64,000 nucleotides of DNA, taken from the NCBI RefSeq assembly GCF_947179165.1, contig NC_077243.1, positions 33,432,001-33,496,000 on the forward strand. Reading direction: 5' to 3'. The notes below the pieces were generated by a model. The model ran no database searches. It worked only from the letters and a program-made list of their open reading frames with translations, and was not told the origin of the DNA. This document shows positions 53,743 to 64,000 of the stretch, piece after piece (positions within the stretch are counted from its first letter, which is position 1; each line of letters begins with the position of its first letter). A program made the translations under genes and the position numbers. The DNA comes from Solanum dulcamara (lineage: Eukaryota > Streptophyta > Magnoliopsida > Solanales > Solanaceae).

Positions 53743-55650
53743 ATGGTTGCTCCACTAAATCTGGAGGAAGGACAAGCTTCGACAAGACCACCTCACATCA
53801 ATGGCCAGTTCTATAGCTGGTGGAAAACTCGTATGCATGACTTTCTCATGGCCAAAGATAATGAATTATGGAACATTGTTCTTGATGGACCTTTTTTTCC
53901 ACAACTGAACTGAAGGAAAGAGAAGTCACCAAAGTTGTTCCTAAATTACTGCAACAGTACAATAAAGCTGACAGAAAGAAGATTGAGAAAAATTACAAAG
54001 CTAAAAAACTTCTCATATGTGGCATTGGAGTTGAGGAGTACAATATGATCTCAGTGTGTGAGTCAGTTAGAGAGATTTGGGATTGTCTAAAGAATGCAAT
54101 GAGGGAACTGAGCAAGTCAAAGAATCCAAAGTTGACTTGCTAACCACTTATTATAAAAATTTTGTTATGAAAGAGGGAGAGACTATTAACGAAATGTACA
54201 CAAAAGTTTCTTACAAATGAGGTGAGGTATCTGGGTGAACCTATCAGTCAAAGCAAGCATGTCAAGAAGGTTCTGAGAGTTCTTCCAAAGTCATGGTAAA
54301 GCAAGGTAGATGACTCGAAGACACTCACCATATATGTACTCATTGGTAATCTACAAACTCATGAGATGAATAAGCAGTATGATGATTATAAAAAAGACAA
54401 TAAGAAGGACAAATCCTTAGCACTGAAGTCTGATCAAAGTGATGATGATGATGAACATAAGGATATGGCTTATCTAACTCGCAGGTTTCAAAAAATTATG
54501 AGAAAACATGGTGGATTCGGAACAAAGGAAAGCTTTGGGCAAAACTTGAATGGTCTTGAACTATGTCATAGGTTCATAAAGCCAGGGCACTTTATCAAAG
54601 AATGTCGAATGAACAAGGCTTAACACAAAGAATATGTCAATCCATCAGGTGACAGATAAAGGGACCAAGTCCTTAACAAATTCAGAAGAAAGGTAGCAAC
54701 AGATGTTATAGTAAAGAAGACACTTGCTGTCTGGGGAAACTCCTCAAGTGAATCTGAGAAGTCAGAACACCCTGAGGATGCCTCTATGCTAGTAATGAAA
54801 GTGATGATGAAGTCTTCAACACACTATTTACTTTCATGGTAAAATCTGATGATGAAGCTGAAGAAGAGGTAACACTACTTAATCTAAAAGAAAATCTTGA
54901 TATTTACTTTGTCAAGAAACTAAAGAAGCTAGCATATGTGTTGATTGACTCATTGTATGAGTTGACTACTTAAAAGGATTTTCTAAATAATAACATTGAC
55001 ATTTTTCAAAATGATAAAACTGCTTTATTTCTTCAAATATCAGATCTAGAAGATAAACTTCTTGAATTGGAGACTGGAAAAACTGAACTCATGAATATGC
55101 TTAATGTAAGCTCTAAGTCAGGAGAGAAGCTAAAAGGGAAGTCTAACAGTATCGAGTTGGAACTTGAGGAAAGACTAAAAGATTCAAACCTAAAATTGTT
55201 TTTGTCTCTAGAAAGAAATGCTCAACTGGAAAGGGATCCAGTCAAACTCAAGAATGATCTGCATGAGTCACTTAAGTAGACTATATCTTCCAAAATGTTG
55301 TTTGATATGACCAGTCAAAAGGATAAAAATGAAAAGGGTCTAGGCTATGTGAACATGATAGATCCCCCATTTAATCCTCATAACAAATATGTGTCTGTGT
55401 AAGATAACCTATTGTGTCTTCATTGTGCAAGAAACAATCATCTTAAGAAGGACTGTGAAGTTCTAAAAATGGTATTTGAGAATCAGTCAAAATATGCTAA
55501 TAACAAGAAATCAATGAAAAGGGGACTAGGTTCAAGAATTGAGAAATCACAAAAAATAAATTGTAGTCTTTGGCCAAGAAACCATTGATAACACCTTTGT
55601 CTACATTTTTGGAGCTCAAATTGAAATAAGTTCCTAAAACTAATAAGTGA
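53743..55650 (+). pseudogene. Element H gag, broken
   Basis: The ATG at 53743 begins MVAPLNLEEGQAST, then NGQFYSWWKTRMHDFLM and LWNIVLDGPF, the start of a copia-type gag. Fragments ERLLTKCTQKF and NLQTHEMNKQYDDYKKDNKKDKSLALKSDQSDDDDEHKD follow. A first knuckle (CHRFIKPGHFIKEC, about 54560-54605) has Phe for one Cys. A second (CLHCARNNHLKKDC, about 55413-55455) is intact. Between them lies an acidic, coiled-coil-like segment (54905-55280: LELEERLKDSNLKLFLSLERN) typical of Sirevirus gag extensions. Many stops. Confidence 0.78.
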
Positions 55651-56050
55651 TTTTATTTTCAGGAACAATCAGAAGGAAGAAGTCAGTGTTGGTTCATGGA
55701 TAGTGGATGCTCCAAGAACATGACTAGAAGGAGTGAAAACTTCCTCTCTCTCAAAACATTACAGGGTGGTAGTGTTTCATTTATAAATGAAAAAAAGGCT
55801 ACATTCTACGGATAGGTAGAATCGAAAAATCCTTAGAACATTCCATTGAAGATTTTTATTATGTGAGTGGACTAAAATATAGCTTGTTGAGTCTCTCAAA
55901 TCTGTGATAAAGGGAATGAAGTCAGATTTTTGTCAGAAAAATGTTTGGTAACAAATTTGTCAACAAATAAGGTGATTCTCACAGCTAGGAGATGCAAAAA
56001 CATGCATGTGGCTGATCTCAGTTATGGTCAAAGTGACAACTTGACATGTC
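55651..56050 (+). pseudogene. Element H protease
   Basis: CWFMDSGCSKNMTRRSENF (about 55688-55745) is the copia protease active site with DSG intact. SLKTLQGGSVSF and SIEDFYYVSGLKYSLLSLSN-like pieces follow in shifting frames. Stops at about 55813, 55834 and 55908. Confidence 0.8.
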
Positions 56051-57330
56051 TTAGGGCTTAAGATGAAAATGTTGATCTATGGGACAGAAGATTAGGACAT
56101 GTGAGCACATCTTTGCTCAACAAACTTATTGCTGGGGACTTGGTTCGTAGGCTTAATAGGATAAAATTTGGAGAAAACAAAGTCTGTGATGTCTGTGTCA
56201 AGGGAAAGCAAACCAGAATCTACTTTAAGTCCAAAAAAGAAGTGAGTATTTCCATACCTCTTGAACTCATTCATATGGATCTTTGTTGTCCTATAAACAT
56301 CCAAAGCAGAGGTGGGAAGAAGTACATTTTTGTGATTGTGGATGATTTTTCAAGATTTACCTATATAGTGTTTCTGAGATCCAAGGATGAGGTAGCTGAT
56401 GTATTGATCATCTTTGCCAAGATAATTTAGACAAAGATGAACTGCTAGATAGTTGGGATCAAGTCAGATCAGGGGATAGAGTTTGAGAACTCCAAGGTTG
56501 ATGAATTTTGTTGAAATGAAGGGATTCATCACAATTTTTCAGCTCTAAGAACCCCACATCAGAATGGAGTAGTGGAAAGAAAGAATCGAACACGAGTGGA
56601 GATAGCAAGAACTATGCTGATAGACTCAAGCCTTTCAAAAAACTTTTGGGCTAAAGCTCATAACATCATGTTATGTTACTAACATGTGTTTAATCAAGCC
56701 CCTAATCAACAAAACTCCATATGAGCTTATGTTCAATCGAAAGCCTAAGGTGATTCACATTAAAGGTTTTGGGTATAAGTGTTTCGTTCTTAACAATGGT
56801 AAGGATGATCTAGGCAAGTTTGATGCTAAGAGTGATGAAGGTGTATTTGTGGGATACTCATCTTCAAGCAAGGCATATAGAGTTTACAACAAGAGATCTT
56901 TTTGTGTTGAATAAAATGTGCATGTGATCTTTAATGAATCTGGAGCATTGAAAATTTGAATGACAAGGATGACTCAAAAGTAGAAGAACTCCTGCAAGTG
57001 CAAAGAGACAATGTCTTATATGATTCATTTGAAGATTTATTTAAGAATGAAGAAAATAGCAAGGATGATGATGAGTACAGGGAATAAGTGTTGGAACCTG
57101 GTTCACCTCAAATTACTCATGAAACCAGTCAAGAGAACCCAGAACCTGATGATGAAAATGATGAAAAAGATGGAGCAGGGGATACTGAAGATTATCAGCT
57201 AATGTCAAGAGCTTCAGGATGGAAGAGCAAATCATCTCATCCTTTGGACAATCTGATTTCTCAATTAAATTTTGGAATTCATACCAGATCCAAAACTAGG
57301 AATCAAATGAACATTTCTCTCAACCATTGA
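56051..57330 (+). pseudogene. Element H integrase, broken
   Basis: The zinc-binding region VDLWDRRLGHVSTSLLNKL...VCDVCVKGKQTR (56070-56222) has Asp where the first His is expected. The core is open for 109 codons (56101-56430): ELIHMDLCCPINIQSRGGKKYIFVIVDDFSR with the first Asp. The second Asp is in GIKSDQGIEFEN (about 56460) and the Glu in NGVVERKNRTRVEIA (about 56565). All three triad residues survive despite stops. The C-terminal part (56684-56914: NRKPKVIHIKGFGYKCFVLN, FDAKSDEGVFVGYSSSSKAYRVYN) and the acidic linker (57011-57330) are split across frames. Confidence 0.82.
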
Positions 57331-58280
57331 GGTAAAAAATGTCAAAAAGGCATTGTGTGATGCTGACTGGGTAAACTCAATGCAGGAAGAATTGCACCAG
57401 TTCAAAAGAAGTCAAGTTTGGAATGTGGTTCATAGACCCTCTGACAGAACTATCATAAGGACCAGGTAAGTGTTCAAAAATAGGCTGGATGAAAATGGAT
57501 TGATCACCAGGAATAAGTCAAGGCTAGTACTTCCAGGTTACAACCAAGAGGAAAGAATAGACTATGATGAGACTTTTGCTCCTATTGCCAGAATGTAAGC
57601 TATCAAAATTCTTATTTCCTTTACAGCATACATGAAATTTAAATTATTTTAAATGGATGTTAAGATTGCCTTCCTAAATGGGCATCTTAAGGAGGAATTT
57701 TATGTGAAACAACCTCCTGGATTTGAGACATTAATCATTCAAATCATGTAATGAAGTTTGATAAAGTCATATATGGATTGAAATAAGCTCCCAAAGCATG
57801 GTATGAAAGGCTTTTAGGATTTCTATTAGATCATGGTTTCGAAAGGGGGAAAATTGACAACACTCTCTTTTAGAAATCTAGAGGGAAAAATCTGCTAATA
57901 GTTCAAGTATACGTAGATGATATAATATTTGGAGCTACAACATTCACTAAGCAAAGACTTTGCAAATCTTATGAGGAGTGAATTCGAGATGAGCATGATG
58001 GGGGAACTTAACTTCTTCCTTGGGTTACAAATTAGACAAACTCCAAAAGGCACTTAGATATGTCAAGAGAAGTATATCAAGGAGTTGTTGAAGAAGTATC
58101 ACATGTTAGAGGCAAAACCCATAGATACACCTATGGGAACCAGTTCAAAACTTGACATAGATAAACCTAGTCCCAAGGAAAATGAGACTATGTTTATGGG
58201 TATCATTGGGTCATTTCTATATCTTACAGTGAGTAGGCCCGACATTGTGTTTAGTGTCAGGATGTGTGCGATAATTTAGG
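57331..58280 (+). pseudogene. Element H reverse transcriptase, YVDD intact but many stops
   Basis: Blocks: DADWVNSMQEELHQF-like start (57360), NRLDENGLITRNKSRLVLPGYNQEERIDYDETFAPIARM (57480-57597), FLNGHLKEEFYVKQPPGFE (57672-57727), then after frameshifts the catalytic VQVYVDDIIFGA (about 57903-57938), MSMMGELNFFLGLQIRQTPKG (57990-58050) and MLEAKPIDTPMG (58103-58138). The polymerase box YVDD is intact, unlike all gypsy copies in the window. At least six stops interrupt. Confidence 0.82.
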
Positions 58281-58801
58281 CCTATCCTAAGGAATCTTAT
58301 CTCAAGGCTACAGAGAGAATTTTGAGATATTTGAAAGGAACTGAAAGGTTGGTTCTATACTATCCTGGTGGTGACATATTTAATTTGGTTGGATATGCTG
58401 ATGTGGATTTTGTAGTGTACCTGGTTGACAAAAAAAAGTACCGCAGGCATGGCTCATTTCTAAGGGTCTTTGCTAATCTCTTAGGTACAAAGAAACAAAA
58501 ATTTGTGGCTCTTTCTAAAACAAAAGCAGAATATGTAGTTGCAGCTGCTTGTTATGCTTAATTACTATGGATCAAACAATAATTGGTAGATTTTGGGGTC
58601 ATCACTGATATGATTTCATTATTGTTTGATAACAAAAGTGCTCTTAACATGGCTAAAAGCCTTGTTAAAGATAAGAGGACCAAATATATTAACGTGAGAC
58701 ATCATTTTCTTAGAGACAATATTGAAAAGGGGAATGTGTGTGTGAAATTCTGTAAAATAGAAGACCAAATTGCTGACATCTGCACTATAGCCCAGAGTTG
58801 A
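58281..58801 (+). pseudogene. Element H RNase H
   Basis: Open frames 58322-58561 and 58583-58801: RYLKGTERLVLYYPGG, LVGYADVDFVVYLVDKKKY (catalytic Asp), FVALSKTKAEYVVAAACYA (Glu), LLFDNKSALNMAKS (second Asp) and INVRHHFLRDNIEKG. It would degrade the RNA strand of the hybrid. Two stops separate the frames. Confidence 0.83.
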
Positions 58802-59034
58802 GAAGAATCATCTAAAGCTGGGTTGATAAAATTTAACTGATCATGTATCACTCCCCTGTTAGCTAGATCCAGACGACAGGTATCCAAGCTTAGAAACATT
58901 ACAGTTTAACTAAGTCTCAATCTTTGTTCCATTACCGGTATACACGCTTAGCTGGATCACTAGAATGGAAGTTGAAGAAAGAAAAGACTGAATGAGGGAT
59001 AATTGTGTGTTTTCTCAAGTTCGCTTCAATGAAC

Positions 59035-60656
59035 CTAGACATTTTTATGGCCAAGTTCAAATTCTATATATATCAAATTCTTCAAATTTTCCTCCTATTC
59101 AATTCATTCTCCTAATATTTCACTAAGGCAAGAACTCCAAAGTCTCTCAAAGTTTCTTCTTTAACTCTAAGTGAAAGCACTCAAGGTATGCGGGGATTGA
59201 TCCAAGGGTTCCTTTCACCCAAGGAGTCCCAATGTTCTCTCAAGTTTTCATTCAATTTCAATTGAGTTATTAAACCTAGTTTTGATGAATTGCATTGGGC
59301 TAATTTAATTCCATTTTTAGATGTTCTCAATGATTATTATATGCATTTTTTCATATAAATTACATGATTTTAAGTTGAATTATGAATGCCCATGTATAAA
59401 GCTACTTTTAAGTTATGATTATGAAACTTAAAGATGATTTTATGAGTTGATCATGAGTTTAATGATTTTCAATGAAAGCTTCTATGATTTAAAGTTAAGA
59501 TTATGATTTTATGATGAAAGTTATGATGATGATCAAAGTTAAGATCAAATATGTTATTATGGTGTGATAAGTACAATTGTTAAACAATCATGTTATAAGA
59601 TGGTGATAAGGACAATTCTGACTGAAGTTATGGATTCTTATGAATCACTAAGTTAATGAGCTATTCCTAATTTTTTATAAAGATGGATTAATAAGAAATT
59701 ACTATCTTTCCCCCATTATTTTATAATCATGTTTTTATGAGTTTCCATTGGGATATTGGCTAAGCACCGAGAGGGATTCTAGGTGGTGTTCGGTCTGGTA
59801 ACACAGTTATTTACCAAAGGAAATCCTAGTAGCAACCTAAAGTCTCAAACTACATTGTCCGTGTAGGTTGCCTTTATGGCCTATCTAGTGGATCCACATA
59901 TAGCACAATTGAGTTGAGTTGAGATGAGTAACATGATGGAGTATACCTTGGCTAGGTAGCCTCCCCCTTCTCGATATAGGGATCATCAGATTCCATGTAA
60001 GCTTGCATGGTTTTAGATACCGGTTAAATGTCTTATCCCACACAAGTTGAAGTTAACCTATGAGTTATATGATGAATTTTTATGATGTGCATTAACCATG
60101 AGTTTGATATGTTTTCAAATATTTTAAGCCTTGCTTATGTTTATTATGATTGGTCATGCTTCTTTTGGCATATGGATTACATTCCCTTCCTTGTTCATGC
60201 ATACCTCACATACTTAATATATTCAAATGTACTAACACATATTTTTTCGACATTATCTCATAATGTAGGAACGAACGACACTCACGACCATTATGTTCGT
60301 GGCTAGAGTTGCCCTAGATTCTCAAGGAGTTGGTGAGTTCTCATTCTATCAAGGATATGTCTTTTATTCTTGTGTTTACTTGAATTTTTTCTTAATGTTT
60401 AGGTGAGCTAGGAGCTTATCTTAATCCCCTATCAAAGACTAAGACTAGAGGCACGTTAGGCGGCTTTATGATATAGTCCATGTTGGACATCTATTGAGTT
60501 GATTCTCGTTAGTCCCACTTCTTTAAGTTGATTTCTTCCTCTTATATTTGTTATGTTCTTTACCTTATGAATGTAATGAATGCTAAGATGGATTGGTTGG
60601 GGTACCTCGCATCCCAATCGATGTGTCGCGGCTTGGCCCTAGTTCGGGTCTTGACA
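59035..60656 (+). repeat. 5' LTR of element F, left part missing
   Basis: It shares with C's LTR blocks such as tttctctaaaactc-like and aaggtatg..ttcatcc near 59170-59220, gctaagcaccgagagggat (59759), and the end ctagttcgggtcttgaca (60639-60656). The start is not determined; the first ~800 bp of the C-type LTR have no counterpart here. No gene is seen. Confidence 0.72.
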
Positions 60657-60659
60657 AAC

Positions 60660-60674
60660 TTAGTATAAGAGTAC
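60660..60674 (+). other. Primer-binding site of element F, degenerate
   Basis: ttagtataagagtac, next to the LTR end, corresponds to TTGGTATTAGAGC of element A with several changes. Confidence 0.5.
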
Positions 60675-60868
60675 AAAGTTAGAAAAGTGTAGGGAGTGTA
60701 AAATGCCTCATTGAGTAGAATTTTATTCATGGGTGTGAAGCGCGCCAAATCCATGAATAGAAGGCTATGAAACATCTTAGGAAAAGTTTTACTTCTTTCA
60801 ATATCTATGTTGTGTGGTAGAGTTAAGTATTTCCCTTTAATGCTTGTTCTTTGCGATTTTCAAATATG

Positions 60869-61980
60869 CCCCCACGAAGATACCCCACTAGAAGGAACGT
60901 GATTGAAGAGGAGCAACAAACTACAAATGACCCTTTGAATGATCAAGTTTTCAATGCCGAGTTTTGAGAGGCTTTCCAAGTACTTGCACAAGCCATTACG
61001 GCTCATGTTAACTTTGAAGTAGTTGTTCCCATGAACTCAAATATTGGTACGATGGCCATTAGAGTTCATGATTTCATAAGGATGAATCCTCTAGAGTTTT
61101 GGGGTTCTAAAGTTGATGAGGATCCACAAGAATTTGTTAATAGCATCTATAAGACTGTTGAGATCATTGGGATTAGCCCGGTTGAGAGGGTGCAGTTATC
61201 CACTTACCAATTGAAGGGTGTTGCTCGTATTTAGTATGATCAATGAAAAAGTGAGAGGCCTAGAGAGGCAGATCCTATGACTTGGGATGATTTTAGGGGG
61301 TATTTCTTGATCGCTTTTTCCATTAGTTCATCAACCTTAAGTAAGGTGATATGACTGTGAGGGAGTGTGCCCTCAAGTTTACTCAATAATCAAAATATGC
61401 CCCATTAATAGTTGCCGACTCGAGAGCTCGTATGAGCAAGTTTGTATCGGGTGTTTTGTATATGGTCTCGATGGAGTGCAAAATGGCTATGTTGATTGGG
61501 GAGATGGATATATCTAGACTTATGACCTATGTGGTGCAGATAGAGGGTGTGGAGCTAAAGGAGAAGAATAGGGAGTCCAAGAGTCCAAGGATCAGTAGTG
61601 GTGATTTCTTACATGGTATGTTCGGAGGTGGTGGACGTCCTCATTTTTGCCAAAAGTACTCCTGTCAAGGGTCTTCTAATGCCACTACTCATAGGTTTGA
61701 CAAGGATAGGGTGCCCAAACCTAAGCCTCAAGAAGGGATCCTATTGTCCAAGTTACTTCTGCATGTAAGAAGTGTTGTAAGAACCACAAGGGTAAGTGTT
61801 TAGCTAGTTTGAATGTGTTCTACCGATGTGGTAAGCTGGTTCATCATGCTAAGGAATGAAAATTCAAATATGGTCGTCCTCAAGGACGAGTTTCTCAAGG
61901 TACTCAAGTGCAACCAAAGGGTGTTCAATGTAATAATAGGTTTTATGCTCTCCATGATAGGCAAGAGGTGGAGGAGACTC
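60869..61980 (+). pseudogene. Element F gag, broken
   Basis: The ATG at 60869 gives MPPRRYPTRRNVIEEEQQ, the family gag start. The 61031-61234 frame holds RMNPLEFWGSKVDEDPQEFVNS and STYQLKGVARI. After frameshifts, MSKFVSGVLYMVSMECKMAM and MDISRLMTYVVQIEGVE follow (61432-61560). A zinc-knuckle-like segment lies near 61755-61858: CKKCCKNHKGKC, then FYRCGKLVHHAKE followed by a stop, so the last Cys is lost. Confidence 0.8.
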
Positions 61981-62390
61981 CTAATGTTGCTACCGGTATG
62001 TTACGGGTCTTTCACTATGTTGTTTATGTTGCTTGATCCAGTTGCAAATTTTTCCTTAGTTTCCCCTAATGTGGCTATGAGATTTGATGTTAGTCCTAAG
62101 ACATTGTTAGAGCCTTTTTTCGTATATATTCTAGTAGGTGAGTCAGTTGTGGCTAAAAGAGTTTGTAGAAGTTTTCCGATTTTAATTTTCCATAAAGTAA
62201 CCCTATGTGACCTTGAGCTTGAGATGACCAATTTTGATGTATCCTTGGTATGGATTGGCTATATGCATGTTATGCTTCTATTGATTATAGAACCTAAGTA
62301 GTTAAGTTCGAATTCCCAAATAAGACGATCCTAGAATGGAAGGGTAGTAAATTCATGTTCAAAGGTCAATTTATTTAGTGCCTTAAAGTT
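61981..62390 (+). pseudogene. Element F protease
   Basis: FMLLDPVANFSLVSPNVAMRFDVSP (about 62020-62098) shows the active site, but the usual Gly after DP is Val. LLEPFFVYILVGESVVAKRVCRSFPI and a FDVSLVWIGYMH block (62106-62270) follow. Much of it is in the 162-codon frame 61813-62301, joined to gag by a frameshift. Confidence 0.75.
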
Positions 62391-63250
62391 CAAAAAATGA
62401 TTTTCAAGGGTTGGATTTACCATCTTGTGAGGGTTAAGGATGAAAATGCCGAATCCCCTACTCTAGAGTTGGTCCCCATTGTGAACGAGGTTTCGGATGT
62501 GTTTTCTGATGATTTACCTAGTGTTCCTCCTGAAAGGGAAATTTACTTTGGCATAGATCTTCTTTTGGGTACTCAACCTATTTTTACTCCTCCTTACCGA
62601 ATGGTGCCGACGGAATTAAAGGAGTTAAAGGATTAATTGAAAGACTATTTAGACAAAGGTTTCATTAGACCAAGTATATCCCCGTGGGGTTCTCCCATTT
62701 TATTTGTAAGAAAGAAAAATAGTTCACTACATATGTGCATTGACTATCGAGAATTGAACAGACTAACCATCAAAAATAAATATCCAATTCTGAGGATAGA
62801 TGATTTGTTTGACCAATTACAAGGGGCAAGTTATTTCTACAAGATAGATCTTCGTTCCAGTTATTACCAATTGAGGGTGAAGGAGTGTGATATTTCGATC
62901 AAGGTATGCCCATTATGAGTTCTTAGTTATGTCATTTGGGTTTACTCTCGGAATAAGGAGGAGCATGCTAATCACTTGAGGATTGTGCTACAAACTCTAT
63001 AGGACAAGCAATTATTTGTCAAGTTCAATAAGTGCGAACTTTGGTTAAGGGATATGGTTTTTCTTGGTCACATTGTGTCCGCTAATGGGATTATGGTTGA
63101 TTCTAAGAAAACCGATGTGGTAAAGATTTGGCCTAGACCATTATCTTCTTCTGATATTAGAAGTTTCTTGGGTCTAGCCAGATATTATAGGAGATTTTTG
63201 GAAGGATTTTTGTCAATCTCATCACCTTTGACCAAGTTGACTCAAAATAA
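62391..63250 (+). pseudogene. Element F reverse transcriptase, active site deleted
   Basis: Fingers and early palm are well preserved: [78 protein letters not shown] and [11 protein letters not shown] (62490-62895). Then [13 protein letters not shown] (62905-62940) is joined directly to VYSRNKEEHANHLRIVLQTL. About 40-45 codons holding the xxDD box are missing at about 62938-62942. FLGHIVSANGI and FLGLARYYRRFLEGF follow (63058-63210). Confidence 0.85.
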
Positions 63251-63740
63251 GGTGAAGTTTCAATGGTCGAAATCTTGTGCAAAGAGTTTTCAAGAGTTAA
63301 ATAATCATCTCACTACCGCTCCTATCTTGACCTTACCGAAAGGGTCCAATGGTTTTGTTGTGTATTGTGTTGCTTCAAGGGTTAGTCTTAGTTGTGTATT
63401 GATGCAACATGGTAAAGTAATAGCCTATGATTCTAGACAACTTAAGGTGTATGAATAGAATTATAAAACCCATGATCTTGAACTTGCGGCGGTTGTGTTT
63501 GCCTTGATGATTTGGAGGCACTATATTTATGGTGTCCATGTGGATGTATTAACCAACCATAAGAGTTTGCAATACGTGTTTAAGTAAAAAGATTTGAACC
63601 TTTGACAAAAGAGATGACTTGAATTGTTGAAGGATTATGATATAAGTATGTTATACCATCTGGGCAAGTCCAATGTAGTTGCCGATGCCCTTAGTCAGGT
63701 ATCTATGGATATAATTGCACATGTTGAGGAAGGTAATAGT
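63211..63740 (+). pseudogene. Element F RNase H
   Basis: VKFQWSKSCAKSFQELNNHLTTAPILTLPKG links to GFVVYCVASRVSLSCVLMQ (the first catalytic Asp of YYDAS is Val here) and DSRQLKVYE (to 63458). After a stop come [22 protein letters not shown] (63487-63550), a KSLQYVFK block and YHLGKSNVVADALSQVSMD (63655-63715). Confidence 0.8.
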
Positions 63741-64000
63741 TAATTCATCAAATATGTTCATAGATTGGCATGTTTAGGTGTGCGTTTGATTTATTCTAAT
63801 GTTGGACGTGCTCTTGTTCATAATAGTTTGGAATCCTCTTTTGTAGAGGATGTTAAGGCTAAGCAAGACCAAGATCCAATGTTAGTTTAGTTGAAGAAGT
63901 CGGTTGCCAAAAATCCATTGAGGCTTTCTCCCAAGGGGGAGTTGGTGTGCTTCGCTATCAAGGTCGGTTGGGTGTACCTAATATTGATGGGATAAAATAG
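63741..64000 (+). pseudogene. Element F RNase H-integrase linker, cut by window end
   Basis: Contains HRLACLGVRLIYSN, VEDVKAKQDQDPMLV then a stop, and LKKSVAKNPLRLSPKGELV, the linker typical before the integrase zinc-binding region. The window ends before integrase proper. Confidence 0.7.

Larger units (their letters stand above)
52905..59030 (+). mobile_element. Element H: Sirevirus-like Ty1/copia, 3' LTR missing
   Basis: One LTR (end 53697), a tRNA-iMet primer site, then gag, protease, integrase, RT and RNase H in copia order. Motifs of RT and gag with long charged spacers resemble the Sirevirus (SIRE/Maximus) lineage. After RNase H (58801) about 230 bp of internal sequence follow, and then element F's LTR sequence begins; no second H LTR exists. 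Stops and frameshifts occur in every domain. Confidence 0.8.
59035..64000 (+). mobile_element. Element F: Ty3/gypsy (Tekay/Del-type), cut by right edge
   Basis: An LTR (about 59035-60656, probably 5'-truncated), a primer-site-like sequence, gag, protease, RT, RNase H and the linker into integrase, ended by the window. It is closest to element C in gag and LTR sequence. Stops, frameshifts and an RT deletion break it. Its left LTR portion (TGTAAC start) is not seen; it abuts copia element H. Confidence 0.82.

Noticed and set aside
1..64000. Host gene cluster, metabolic pathway or immune receptor
   Set aside because: All long or motif-bearing frames belong to retroelements; no host protein domain was recognised.
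1..64000. tRNA or rRNA genes
   Set aside because: Only primer-binding sites complementary to tRNA 3' ends were seen; no cloverleaf-forming gene sequence or rRNA block was recognised by eye.

Overview
This is a piece of plant nuclear DNA made almost entirely of decayed transposable elements. I found no intact host gene, tRNA, rRNA or CRISPR. The elements are chromodomain-bearing Ty3/gypsy copies of the Tekay/Del type, an Athila-type gypsy with a tRNA-Asp-like primer site, a Sirevirus-like Ty1/copia, an L1-type LINE with its own RNase H, a TRIM and a hAT MITE. Together with the family-specific LTR sequences they point to a dicot, most likely Solanaceae; the family is my inference from general familiarity, not a search result.

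Layout, left half (1-42495), a nest of insertions. Element A (Tekay, minus strand, 1-5619) runs off the left edge and abuts a 5' gag fragment of element B (plus, 5639-5787). Element C (Tekay, plus, 5788-18463) has two LTRs, primer site, polypurine tract and a CAAAT target duplication. A 2.8-kb solo LTR (11502-14319, minus) with its own TTAGG duplication sits between C's RNase H and integrase. After an LTR remnant E (18464-19376) comes Athila element D (19377-32694), with gag, protease, RT, RNase H, integrase, a 3' extra ORF and a 3' LTR. B then resumes inside gag at 32695 and runs to its 3' LTR (36722-38948). That LTR abuts a broken LTR of an unrecognised element G (38949-42495). B therefore seems to have entered G's LTR, and A, C, E and D to have entered or replaced parts of B's gag.

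Layout, right half. 42496-45485 is AT-rich spacer holding a 48-bp tandem duplication, a complete TRIM (43028-44175) and a hAT MITE with a perfect 8-bp duplication (44218-44678). 45499-51789 is a 5'-truncated LINE on the minus strand, flanked by a 16-bp target duplication. Its 3' tail beyond RNase H is about 3.4 kb and holds a two-level tandem repeat plus a 476-codon Q/T/N-rich open frame. 51806-52904 is featureless spacer. A Sirevirus-like copia (about 52905-59030) follows, lacking its 3' LTR. The last element, F (Tekay, plus, about 59035-64000), runs off the right edge.

None of these elements can be autonomous. Stops and frameshifts break every polyprotein, and every gypsy RT has lost the second catalytic aspartate of the xxDD box, by substitution in B, C and D and by deletion in A and F. 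The features most worth a second look are the LINE 3' tail, the clusters of short near-perfect palindromes in three unrelated retroelement families, the CACGTG cluster in the solo LTR, and the nesting record.
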